Source: Anaerolineales bacterium (lineage in GTDB: Bacteria; Chloroflexota; Anaerolineae; Anaerolineales; E44-bin32). From it: a stretch of 7,745 bases of DNA. Location: assembly GCA_030668545.1 (NCBI GenBank), contig DAOUTT010000090.1, positions 1 through 7,745 on the forward strand, read 5' to 3'. A program made the translations under genes and the position numbers. Below, one piece after another: positions 1-4,900 of this stretch (position 1 is the first letter of the stretch; each line of letters begins with the position of its first letter). Under the pieces are notes generated by a model that was not told where the DNA came from, searched no databases, and saw nothing but the letters and a program-made list of their open reading frames with translations.

Positions 1-149
1 ATCACTTTGATCGCCTCCGAGCGCACATGTGTTGCCATGGTGCCAGCGCTGAAAACTTGGAAATCAGTGTCGCCGAGCCAGCGCAGCAGACCTTCAGCCA
101 TCTGCGACCGAGCGGAGTTGTGCGTGCAGAGAAACAGGATGAGAATCAT
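1..149 (-). CDS. arsC: Arsenate reductase ArsC, low-molecular-weight phosphatase type (partial, N-terminus only)
   Basis: The first 49 residues are visible before the gene runs off the left edge. The N-terminus is a hydrophobic strand followed by the P-loop CTHNSARS (Cys8 to Arg14, the CX5R signature) and then QMAEGLLR. This is the hallmark of thioredoxin-linked ArsC and LMW protein tyrosine phosphatases. FSAGT near residues 33-37 is also typical of the ArsC side of the family. The enzyme would reduce arsenate to arsenite in the cytoplasm using two further cysteines, which lie outside the window. The start is the ATG at 149-147, the only ATG, GTG or TTG in this frame after the msrA stop. No good Shine-Dalgarno sequence precedes it; only AGGG directly abuts the ATG. 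It lies 78 bp downstream of msrA on the same strand, so co-transcription is likely. A plain LMW phosphatase cannot be excluded without the C-terminal cysteines. Confidence 0.88.
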   Translation of the reverse strand, partial: MILILFLCTHNSARSQMAEGLLRWLGDTDFQVFSAGTMATHVRSEAIKV

Positions 150-227
150 CCCTGACGTTTCATCGCTTGGAATCTCGTTTATGAGCCGATTAACACGATC
201 GTCACTAGAGATTGGAATGGAAGTCCC

Positions 228-815
228 TTAGCCACGCTTGAGTCGATCCGCATAGTGCTTGCGAAATTTGGTGACCTTCGGGTTGATTACAGCCTGACAG
301 TAGCCCTGGTTGGGGTTATTGCGAAAGTAATTCTGGTGGTACGCCTCCGCCGCGTAAAACACCGAGAATGGGGTGACTTCGGTCACGATGGGTTCTTCCC
401 AGATACCATCGTCTTCGATCTGTCGAATAATATCTTCTGCGGTTTGCCTTTGCTCTTCATTGTGATAGAAAATCGCGGATCGATACTGCGATCCGATATC
501 TGCGCCCTGTCGATTCAGAGTAGTGGGGTCATGAACGCTGAAGAATACATCCAAGAGCGCACCGAAGGAGAGGAGATCGGGATCAAATGTGATTTGAACG
601 ACTTCGGCGTGACCTGTCGTCCCGGAGCAGACATCCTGGTAGGAAGGGTCGGCGACAGCTCCGCCAGCGTACCCAACATCGACAGCTTCAACGCCGATTA
701 GTTCATCGAAGATGGGATCCAGGCACCAGAAACAGCCTCCTCCGAGCGTGGCGATTTCTAGCACCTTCGGTGATCGTTGGTCGTTTTCTTTGTTTTTAAT
801 CATCATAACATTCAC
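228..815 (-). CDS. msrA: Peptide-methionine (S)-S-oxide reductase MsrA
   Basis: A protein of 195 residues, the usual MsrA length, that reduces methionine-S-sulfoxide in proteins and free methionine. The catalytic motif GGGCFWC is at residues 25-31 (nucleophile Cys28). GHAEVV follows at 68-73, with the conserved Glu71. GADIGSQYRSAIFY (104-117) and the QNYF/NPNQGYC segment near 161-173 are family signatures. Cys173 is the likely resolving cysteine, regenerated by thioredoxin. No signal peptide is visible, so it is cytoplasmic. The start is ambiguous. The longest form begins with GTG at 815-813, preceded by AGGA with a short spacer. ATG codons three and four positions downstream (806-804 and 803-801) are equally usable. 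It appears to lead an operon with the arsC-type gene. There is no MsrB fusion. Confidence 0.96.
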   Translation of the reverse strand: MNVMMIKNKENDQRSPKVLEIATLGGGCFWCLDPIFDELIGVEAVDVGYAGGAVADPSYQDVCSGTTGHAEVVQITFDPDLLSFGALLDVFFSVHDPTTLNRQGADIGSQYRSAIFYHNEEQRQTAEDIIRQIEDDGIWEEPIVTEVTPFSVFYAAEAYHQNYFRNNPNQGYCQAVINPKVTKFRKHYADRLKRG

Positions 816-957
816 TTATCCTGTGTTCTCTCTACTAACAACGATTAAGGTATACGGGCATAGAAGACATTCTAACTACAGGATATTAAAGGTGTGTTAA
901 GGTGGTTAGCATTATTGGTTAGTGAGTTACCGGGGAGGTCGGTTGATTGCCCGAGCG

Positions 958-1287
958 TTATTTCGCGGGCAGGGTCATCGTGAACTGGATCCCCCGTTGA
1001 ATCCAGGAATGTAGGGCACTCTCCACGCTGAGCCCCTGAGAATCGACGACCACCCAGCCTCTCATTGGCCGGCCGGTCATATCGAAGACTCGAGTGTGCT
1101 GTTCTTCAAGTGCGGATTCGTAGGCATCAGGTCCAACGCGTACGATCAAGCTATCGTCGATAACGCCGCAGGCCATGTTGCCATGCAGCATGAAGCCGAT
1201 CCCACCGAACATCTCTTTTGCTACCCAACCCGTTTTACCCACGATCGTCTTCCGCACTCGCTCTGCCAGGGCATGGTCGTATGCCAC
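958..1287 (-). CDS. TfoX N-terminal domain protein
   Basis: 109 residues forming a single TfoX N-terminal domain (Sxy/TfoX family). The signature is MFGGIGFMLHGNMACGV at residues 26-42, followed by LIVRVG (48-53), TGRPMRGWVVV (71-81) and a C-terminal helix around 88-98. The C-terminal helix-hairpin-helix-like domain of full-length competence TfoX/Sxy (about 200 residues) is absent. Stand-alone N-terminal domains of this kind are widespread and their function is not established, so a competence role should not be assumed. The start is GTG at 1287-1285, chosen because GAGGAGGG lies 4-6 bp upstream (plus-strand 1292-1299), the strongest ribosome site in the window. A TATAAT box and a CRP/FNR-like palindrome lie upstream. 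It is divergent from the arsR-family gene. Confidence 0.9.
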   Translation of the reverse strand: MAYDHALAERVRKTIVGKTGWVAKEMFGGIGFMLHGNMACGVIDDSLIVRVGPDAYESALEEQHTRVFDMTGRPMRGWVVVDSQGLSVESALHSWIQRGIQFTMTLPAK

Positions 1288-1291
1288 TGTT

Positions 1292-1299
1292 CCCTCCTC
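1292..1299 (-). promoter_or_regulatory. Strong Shine-Dalgarno site fixing the GTG start of the tfoX-like gene
   Basis: The minus strand reads GAGGAGGG, ending 4 bp before the GTG at 1287. It pairs well with the 16S 3' end and makes the GTG start convincing. Confidence 0.8.
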
Positions 1300-1328
1300 A
1301 CTGGGTATAGATCGTTTCCAGAGAAGGA

Positions 1329-1334
1329 ATTATA
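1329..1334 (-). promoter_or_regulatory. Putative -10 box of the tfoX-like gene
   Basis: The minus strand reads a perfect TATAAT. No recognisable -35 hexamer lies 16-18 bp upstream (GACGCC at 17 bp). The predicted transcription start near 1322 would give a leader of about 35 nt that includes the strong Shine-Dalgarno site. A poor -35 with an upstream CRP-like site is the pattern of an activator-dependent promoter; that reading is an inference. Confidence 0.45.
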
Positions 1335-1385
1335 GATTAAAACCCTTGAGCGGCGTCCTTGTATATCATGCGGTAAGCGAACCTA

Positions 1386-1401
1386 TGTGACAAATATCAC
1401 A
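1386..1401. promoter_or_regulatory. CRP/FNR-family-type operator, TGTGA-N6-TCACA
   Basis: A perfect palindrome of two 5-bp arms around a 6-bp AT-rich spacer (CAAATA), identical to the core consensus of the enterobacterial CRP site. It lies centrally in the divergent intergenic region, about 99 bp from the tfoX-like start and 91 bp from the arsR start. CRP/FNR-family regulators with this half-site specificity are common across bacteria, but no such regulator gene is in the window. The cognate protein is therefore unknown. Confidence 0.5.
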
Positions 1402-1454
1402 ATTAAAAAGGACAACATACTCTGCAAATCCAGCGCCGTTCGCGGTTTAATGTT

Positions 1455-1485
1455 GGATATATACTCTTATGCGCATATCCGGATA
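1455..1485 (+). promoter_or_regulatory. Putative ArsR-family operator with overlapping -10 box
   Basis: GGATAT at 1455-1460 pairs with ATATCC at 1475-1480 as an inverted repeat. Immediately adjacent, 1476-1485 is the perfect 10-bp palindrome TATCCGGATA. There are thus three GGATA-type half-sites within 31 bp. A near-consensus -10, TATACT (1460-1465), lies inside the array; its -35 is weak. The array ends 7 bp before the ATG of the ArsR-family gene, an arrangement suited to autorepression. Binding by ArsR is inferred. Confidence 0.4.
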
Positions 1486-1492
1486 AAAGAAT

Positions 1493-1843
1493 ATGACCAA
1501 CCAAACATCATCTTTGAGCGAGGAGCTCTCACACCTGCACGCAGATTTCTGCTACGCATTGGCGGATCAACGGCGGCTTTTGTTGATTTATGCCCTTGCG
1601 GAAAAATCGCGGACTGGGAAAGAGCTAACGGAGGAGCTGGGGGTCAGCCAGCCTTCAATATCGCGCCACTTGAAGATTTTGCGTGAACGAGGTTTGGTTC
1701 AAGGCAAAAGAGATGGAGCGTCGATGATATATCGATTGGCTGATCACCGGCTGATCGAAGCCCTGGATATCCTGCGGCAAGTAATGCGAGATCAAATGCA
1801 GCACCGCGCAGACATCACCCGTTCCGCCGATGTTGGGGAATAA
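1493..1843 (+). CDS. ArsR/SmtB-family winged-helix transcriptional regulator
   Basis: 116 residues, a normal length for the family. An N-terminal helix region (about 10-38) precedes the helix-turn-helix at about 41-64 (TGKELTEELG, then the recognition helix SQPSISRHLKILRERGLV at 52-69). The wing is GKRDGASMIYRLAD (71-84), and a C-terminal dimerisation helix spans about 86-103. It binds DNA as a dimer, usually repressing its own promoter. The classical alpha-3 metal motif ELCVCD is not present: the matching stretch is ELTEELGVS, and Cys20 is the only cysteine. The effector is therefore probably not arsenite bound through that site. The start is the ATG at 1493, with a poor ribosome site (GGATAAAAG). 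It is divergent from the tfoX-like gene and overlaps the tail of the sigma remnant by 29 bp. A link to the arsC-type gene 1.3 kb away is possible but unproven. Confidence 0.92.
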   Translation: MTNQTSSLSEELSHLHADFCYALADQRRLLLIYALAEKSRTGKELTEELGVSQPSISRHLKILRERGLVQGKRDGASMIYRLADHRLIEALDILRQVMRDQMQHRADITRSADVGE

Positions 1844-2060
1844 ACCCGGTCGCTGTTTGTCCGTTTATTCGCAGCGGATGAAATTTCAGGAATGTGCTGG
1901 CAACGAGGTCCTCGGCATCCTGGACTCTACTAACTCGGTAATTGATGTATGCGTAAATCCCAGGAAAGTAGAGCGCATATAGCTCCTTAAAGGCTGATAG
2001 ATCGTGATGGGCGTTTTCCAGGAGTTTCTTTTCGCTCTCATGATTCGTTTGGATAGTCAA
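1815..2060 (-). pseudogene. Truncated ECF (sigma-70 family) sigma factor, region 2 remnant
   Basis: 81 codons. Residues about 20-60 read as sigma-70 region 2: an AFKELYALYFPGIYAYINYR-like segment followed by QDAEDLVASTFLKF, where the DAEDL core binds the RNA polymerase clamp helices. After residue 60 the similarity stops abruptly, and the last 21 residues look unrelated to any sigma factor. No region 4 (-35 recognition) is encoded; a complete ECF sigma is about 160-200 residues. The start is TTG at 2060-2058, preceded by GGAG (plus-strand 2066-2069) at 5 bp, so it may still be translated. Its 3' end overlaps the end of the ArsR-family gene by 29 bp, so the break may come from a deletion or rearrangement that joined the two. 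No other reading frame in 1815-1900 restores the sigma sequence. Confidence 0.72.
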
Positions 2061-2342
2061 GGCAACTCCACTTCCATCGGCGAAAAATTATTCCTCATAG
2101 ATTAAACCGTAAAGTGTTGAAAATTACTGCACTATTCGGTCAGGATTGAAGGTGAAGTTAAGAATAAGCCTATAAAGACTTGACTGTTGACTTGAGTTAT
2201 TAGTCAGGGAGTGGATGTATGTCATCAGCAAGAATCTCATACCAGAAACGTGGCTTTCAAATCGCTCAGTTTGAGGGGTGGGTTGTTCGTAGATCCAGCA
2301 TACGAGGCAGCGACTAGCGGTTCATGCTACTGAAAAGCGCAA
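2061..2342. other. AT-rich intergenic stretch, mostly without recognisable genes
   Basis: About 280 bp between the sigma remnant and the antitoxin stop. It holds the tandem TTGACTG/TTGACTT at 2180-2193, a TATAAA at 2171-2176 and one small plus-strand ORF at 2219-2317 with a good ribosome site. I see no tRNA-like fold, no strong terminator and no transposase remnant. Composition is AT-richer than the flanking long genes, continuous with the toxin-antitoxin locus. Confidence 0.5.
2219..2317 (+). CDS. Possible small ORF, 32 residues, unknown
   Basis: An ATG at 2219 is preceded by GGGAG at 2207-2211 with a 7-bp spacer, a very good Shine-Dalgarno arrangement for an otherwise empty region. The peptide is basic, starts MSSARISYQKRGF and ends at TAG. 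It has no transmembrane segment and I recognise no family. Two TTGACT repeats lie just upstream, but no well-spaced -10 follows them. It could be a real microprotein, the 5' end of a decayed gene, or chance. Confidence 0.2.
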   Translation: MSSARISYQKRGFQIAQFEGWVVRRSSIRGSD

Positions 2343-2588
2343 CTATTTAGGAAGATCCTCAAATGGAACACCGTTTCCTAGTCTTAGATTGGCTCGAGCT
2401 TCTTCAATTCGACGTAAAAATCGAGGATCATGTTCTAGCCGATACTCAAACCAATCATCTTCATCCTTAAACCCTATCAACACTCCAGCTGGTTTTCCAT
2501 GTCGCGTGATGACAATTTCCTCGTTATTAGCTAATCGGAGATACTTTGATAATTGGTCCTTTACTTCAGATAGTGGTACACGCTTCAT
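2343..2588 (-). CDS. Phd/YefM-family antitoxin
   Basis: 81 residues. The N-terminal half is the Phd/YefM DNA-binding fold: MKRVPLSEVKDQLSKYL, then EEIVITRHGKPAGVLIG at about 24-39, which is the diagnostic ITRHGKP(A)GVL motif. The C-terminal half (about 42-81) is charged, with a helix rich in Arg and Glu, and is expected to fold on and neutralise the toxin. The start ATG (2588-2586) overlaps the toxin stop as TAATG. It has its own ribosome site, AGGAG (plus-strand 2596-2600), 7 bp upstream, so translation is coupled to the toxin and can also be independent. As a second gene it reverses the usual antitoxin-first order. It probably autoregulates the operon by binding the inverted repeat upstream of the toxin. 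Confidence 0.92.
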   Translation of the reverse strand: MKRVPLSEVKDQLSKYLRLANNEEIVITRHGKPAGVLIGFKDEDDWFEYRLEHDPRFLRRIEEARANLRLGNGVPFEDLPK

Positions 2589-2878
2589 TATTGCTCTCCT
2601 GCATCATCCAACCATTCAGCAGCCCTTGATTTTGAAACAACTGCAAGAACCTCGACAGTTTCTTTTTGAATATCATAAAAGACACGGATTTCTCCGACTC
2701 TGAGCCTGTATTGTGGTTGTTCCAAGTCTCTTAATCGCTTGATCCGACTCTTACTCACCTTTCCGGGCTCATGTCTTAAATGTTGTTCTATCGCCTCTGC
2801 TACCGTTGCACGCTCACGTGCAGAGAGTTTTTTAAAATCGTTAACTGCTTCACGTGAAAAGATGATATCGTAACGCAT
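2588..2878 (-). CDS. RelE/ParE-superfamily toxin
   Basis: 96 residues, normal for the superfamily. It opens with a beta strand (MRYDIIFSREA), followed by two helices around 8-36 (AVNDFKKLSARERATVAEAIEQHL). The core is RIKRLRDLEQPQYRLRVGEIRVFYDI at about 45-70, the family's beta-sheet signature. The end is VLAVVSKSRAAEWL (about 78-90). Basic residues Arg60, Arg65, Lys83 and Arg85 are placed like those RelE uses on mRNA in the ribosomal A site. The C-terminal tyrosine of E. coli RelE is not obvious, so RelE-like mRNA cleavage and ParE-like gyrase inhibition remain open. The start is the ATG at 2878-2876; there is no strong Shine-Dalgarno site, only GGAT 9 bp away on a very short leader. It is translationally coupled to the downstream antitoxin. 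Confidence 0.92.
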   Translation of the reverse strand: MRYDIIFSREAVNDFKKLSARERATVAEAIEQHLRHEPGKVSKSRIKRLRDLEQPQYRLRVGEIRVFYDIQKETVEVLAVVSKSRAAEWLDDAGEQ

Positions 2879-2880
2879 AT

Positions 2881-2926
2881 GGCTATAATCCGGCTATATA
2901 ATAGCCTTATTGTCATTGTGTGTCAA
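2881..2926 (-). promoter_or_regulatory. Toxin-antitoxin promoter with operator over the -10 box
   Basis: On the minus strand a perfect TTGACA (plus-strand 2921-2926) is followed by a 17-bp spacer and TATTAT (2898-2903), the best sigma-70-type promoter in the window. The -10 lies inside GGCTAT-ATA-ATAGCC (2892-2906), a perfect 6-bp inverted repeat with a 3-bp centre. A third half-site, GGCTAT, is at 2881-2886. Predicted transcription begins near 2891, leaving a leader of about 13 nt. The layout fits autorepression by the antitoxin or toxin-antitoxin complex; the binding itself is inferred. Confidence 0.7.
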
Positions 2927-2999
2927 TTGAGCTCAGATTTTGTGAGGACGAACCAAGGCCTGTTAACTGATCAACACAATACAACCCGTGAACCCGGGA

Positions 3000-3989
3000 T
3001 TATTTGGCGCGCAGCTCGACCACGTCGCCGTCATGCAGGACGTAATCACGCCCAACCATTTGCCCGTCGAAGTCTGCGCTTCCCCAGACACGGGAAGTCT
3101 TGAGGTCACTGGCGATTTCCTGGTGGACTTGAGCGGCGAATTCCTCGATGGTGCCTCCTCGCCGCATGACAAAAGGTGAGTTGAGGTCAGGTTCCCTCCC
3201 CGGGGCTTGAGAGTAGACGCGGATGATCTCCAATAAGTCGAACACGGTCCATTTGAATTGCTCAACGTTGTGACCGGTCGTCGCTGAGATCGGGACGGTA
3301 TGCCAGGGGTCCTCGAGAAGTTCAGTGAAGACCTTGTAGTCATCGCCCAGGTCTTCATCATCTACTTTGTTCACAAGGATCAGAAAAGGAAGGAATGTGT
3401 GGCGTAGATCTTGGGGGAAGCCATCCTGGCGGTGCAGAGGGATGATTCTGTGGCTTTCCAGAAAGGCGACCGTTTCCTCAAGTTGATCGAAGGGGGAAGC
3501 CTGGATATCAATGGTGAGGAGCACCAGATCGGCGCGACGGATCAAATCAATGAGGTCCGGCTCAACGAAATCGCGGTTGAGTGGGGGTGTATCTATCAAT
3601 TGGACCTGGACGTTTTCGATCATCATCATGCCCGGGGTGGGATTCCAGGTTGAGAAGGGATATTCGGCCACCTCGGGTTGCGCGTTCGTCAGCGCGGCGA
3701 CCAGCGAAGATTTGCCCGTGTTAGCTGGGCCAACGACGGCGGCTTGTCCCGCTCCTTCTGTTTTGATGCTAAAGGCAGAAACTTGACGGCTCCCGGCTTT
3801 CCCCTTTTGCATTGAATCTTTGAATTTGGAGAGTTTCCGGCGAAGGTCAGCGCGAAGATGGTCCGTCCCTTTGTGTTTCGGGATGGTGCCGAGCAGCTCT
3901 TCGAGCGTTTCGATCTTCTCTTCGATTGTGGTCGCGGCACGATAGCGCTTATCGACTGCGAAGTATTCTGGAGGGAGATTCGTTGGCAT
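3000..3989 (-). CDS. DRG/Obg-like GTPase with C-terminal TGS domain
   Basis: 329 residues. The N-terminal helical part (about 20-62) resembles the DRG leader, with IPKHKGTDHLRADLRRKLSK. The G domain follows: G1 GPANTGKS (87-94), G2 region YPFSTWNPTPG with Thr114, G3 DTPP (133-136), G4 NKVD (207-210) and G5 ISATTG (234-239). The TGS domain fills about 265-329. DRG and Obg proteins are cytoplasmic, bind ribosomes or RNA and act in translation or ribosome biogenesis; this protein's exact role is unknown. The G3 motif departs from DxxG because the glycine is replaced by proline. The start is the ATG at 3989, with TAGGA 5 bp upstream. It lies 87 bp downstream of the lipoprotein gene on the same strand and has its own extended -10 candidate. 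No Obg N-terminal glycine-rich domain is present. Confidence 0.93.
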   Translation of the reverse strand: MPTNLPPEYFAVDKRYRAATTIEEKIETLEELLGTIPKHKGTDHLRADLRRKLSKFKDSMQKGKAGSRQVSAFSIKTEGAGQAAVVGPANTGKSSLVAALTNAQPEVAEYPFSTWNPTPGMMMIENVQVQLIDTPPLNRDFVEPDLIDLIRRADLVLLTIDIQASPFDQLEETVAFLESHRIIPLHRQDGFPQDLRHTFLPFLILVNKVDDEDLGDDYKVFTELLEDPWHTVPISATTGHNVEQFKWTVFDLLEIIRVYSQAPGREPDLNSPFVMRRGGTIEEFAAQVHQEIASDLKTSRVWGSADFDGQMVGRDYVLHDGDVVELRAK

Positions 3990-4043
3990 TGCTTCCTACC
4001 ACCTGGAACGAATTTTGCGATCTCGGCTTCGCTTCTAGTACGA

Positions 4044-4052
4044 TTTATATCA
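4044..4052 (-). promoter_or_regulatory. Extended -10 promoter candidate for the TGS GTPase
   Basis: The minus strand reads TG-A-TATAAA, matching the extended -10 form TGnTATAAT except for the last base. No -35 match lies at 17 bp, which is tolerated by extended -10 promoters. The predicted leader is about 48 nt and contains the AGGA ribosome site. It suggests the GTPase can be transcribed separately from the lipoprotein. Confidence 0.38.
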
Positions 4053-4076
4053 TGGTTCCGGCAATAGGGACGACAG

Positions 4077-4865
4077 CTATGGCTCCGGGAGAAACTCGAT
4101 GGTCCCAATCATTTGTTGTGCGAGCCCCAGGGAAGCGCCCCCGGTGCTGGTCGGAGATTGGGCGTAAATCCGAACGACGGTTTCATCGTGGACGACTGCC
4201 GCTAAATACCAGATTAATTCCTCGGTGCCTGATCCAACGGTTAACTGTGTGCGAACGGCGGTATCCGCGCCAGGGTAACCATTCATGTTCGCATTGGCAA
4301 CAGGTCGGATCAGCGCTACCTCTGTGTAGGACTTTTCGAACTCATCCAGGATACCGTCAACTACGCTGCGCGGATCGTACGGATTAATATCGCGCGGCAG
4401 GTAGCCTGATGCGGCATTATCCACCTGGACCTCGATAAAAAGCTGGATCCCATCATCGCTAAAATCCAGATCACCGATGCGAATCACGCGACCGTAATCA
4501 CGGATCTCCATATTGATGGGAGTATCGAAGGCGATTCCAGTATAGGTTGTTTCGTAGCGCTCCCAACCTTCAAAGTTGAAGTCAAGAGTGGGTATGGACG
4601 TTGAGGGACCACTCTCAGGTGTGGGCGTCTCAGCAATGAAGACGGTGAACGGCGAAGGGGTTGGAGGTGGCGTCTGTGTCGTCGTTGGAGCGAGAGTCGC
4701 TGTGTTAGCCGGCGGCAGGGTTGGGGCGGTGTATGCCGTAGCCTCGGCGGCTTGCGGGCGATCATTCTCTGGTGTGGAGTCCAATGGCGCGCTGCCCCCA
4801 AAGACCGAGCATCCGCTGATTGTGATGATTAGAAAGATTACGAGGCAATGAATATTCTTGTGCAT
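4077..4865 (-). CDS. Predicted lipoprotein with Pro/Thr-rich linker, unknown function
   Basis: 262 residues from the chosen ATG (264 from an upstream TTG at 4871). A hydrophobic signal peptide ends in the lipobox ISGC, with the lipidated cysteine at residue 19 of the ATG form. A low-complexity linker rich in Pro, Thr, Ala and Ser follows to about residue 92. A mixed alpha/beta globular domain fills the rest, beginning near FEGWERYETTYTGIAFDTP. Its composition (GIAFDTP, an IRIGDLDFSDDGIQLFIEVQ-like segment, a final IGTIEFLPEP) recalls small Chloroflexota and cyanobacterial surface lipoproteins of unknown role, such as those with PsbP-like folds. That comparison is loose. The domain has no catalytic motif that I recognise. 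No ribosome site precedes either start, but a -35/-10 pair ends 6 bp before the ATG, which favours this start on a leaderless message. It is divergent from the aminopeptidase. Confidence 0.85.
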   Translation of the reverse strand: MHKNIHCLVIFLIITISGCSVFGGSAPLDSTPENDRPQAAEATAYTAPTLPPANTATLAPTTTQTPPPTPSPFTVFIAETPTPESGPSTSIPTLDFNFEGWERYETTYTGIAFDTPINMEIRDYGRVIRIGDLDFSDDGIQLFIEVQVDNAASGYLPRDINPYDPRSVVDGILDEFEKSYTEVALIRPVANANMNGYPGADTAVRTQLTVGSGTEELIWYLAAVVHDETVVRIYAQSPTSTGGASLGLAQQMIGTIEFLPEP

Positions 4866-4871
4866 GGGCAA

Positions 4872-4900
4872 AGTATCGCGGAAAGAAGAGGATGGGTCAA
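4872..4900 (-). promoter_or_regulatory. Promoter candidate giving a leaderless lipoprotein mRNA
   Basis: The minus strand reads TTGACC (plus-strand 4895-4900), a 17-bp spacer, then GATACT (4872-4877). The ATG at 4865 begins 7 bp after the -10, where transcription would be expected to start. The absence of any Shine-Dalgarno sequence agrees with this. The -10 matches consensus at four of six positions. Confidence 0.42.

Noticed and set aside
255..701. Plus-strand open frame of 148 codons over msrA
   Set aside because: It is the mirror of the clearly coding MsrA frame and has no recognisable motif or ribosome site.
849..876. TATACC with upstream TTAGAA as the msrA promoter
   Set aside because: Both hexamers are poor and the spacing is about 15 bp, so the match is no better than chance.
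1387..1686. Plus-strand 99-codon frame starting with GTG inside the CRP-like site
   Set aside because: It overlaps the ArsR-family gene in another frame, has no domain, and its start falls within the palindrome.
2180..2193. Tandem TTGACT repeats as a -35 element
   Set aside because: No acceptable -10 lies 15-19 bp downstream of either copy; TATTAG is only 12 bp away from the first.
2972..2999. Hairpin after the GTPase stop (CCCG/CGGG arms) as a terminator
   Set aside because: The stem is only 4 bp with a 6-nt loop and the following sequence is a mixed T/G stretch, not a T-run; too weak to call.
3926..4387. Plus-strand open frame of 153 codons across the GTPase and lipoprotein genes
   Set aside because: It is antisense to two well-supported genes, spans their intergenic gap, and its translation has the Arg/Cys-rich look of a shadow frame.
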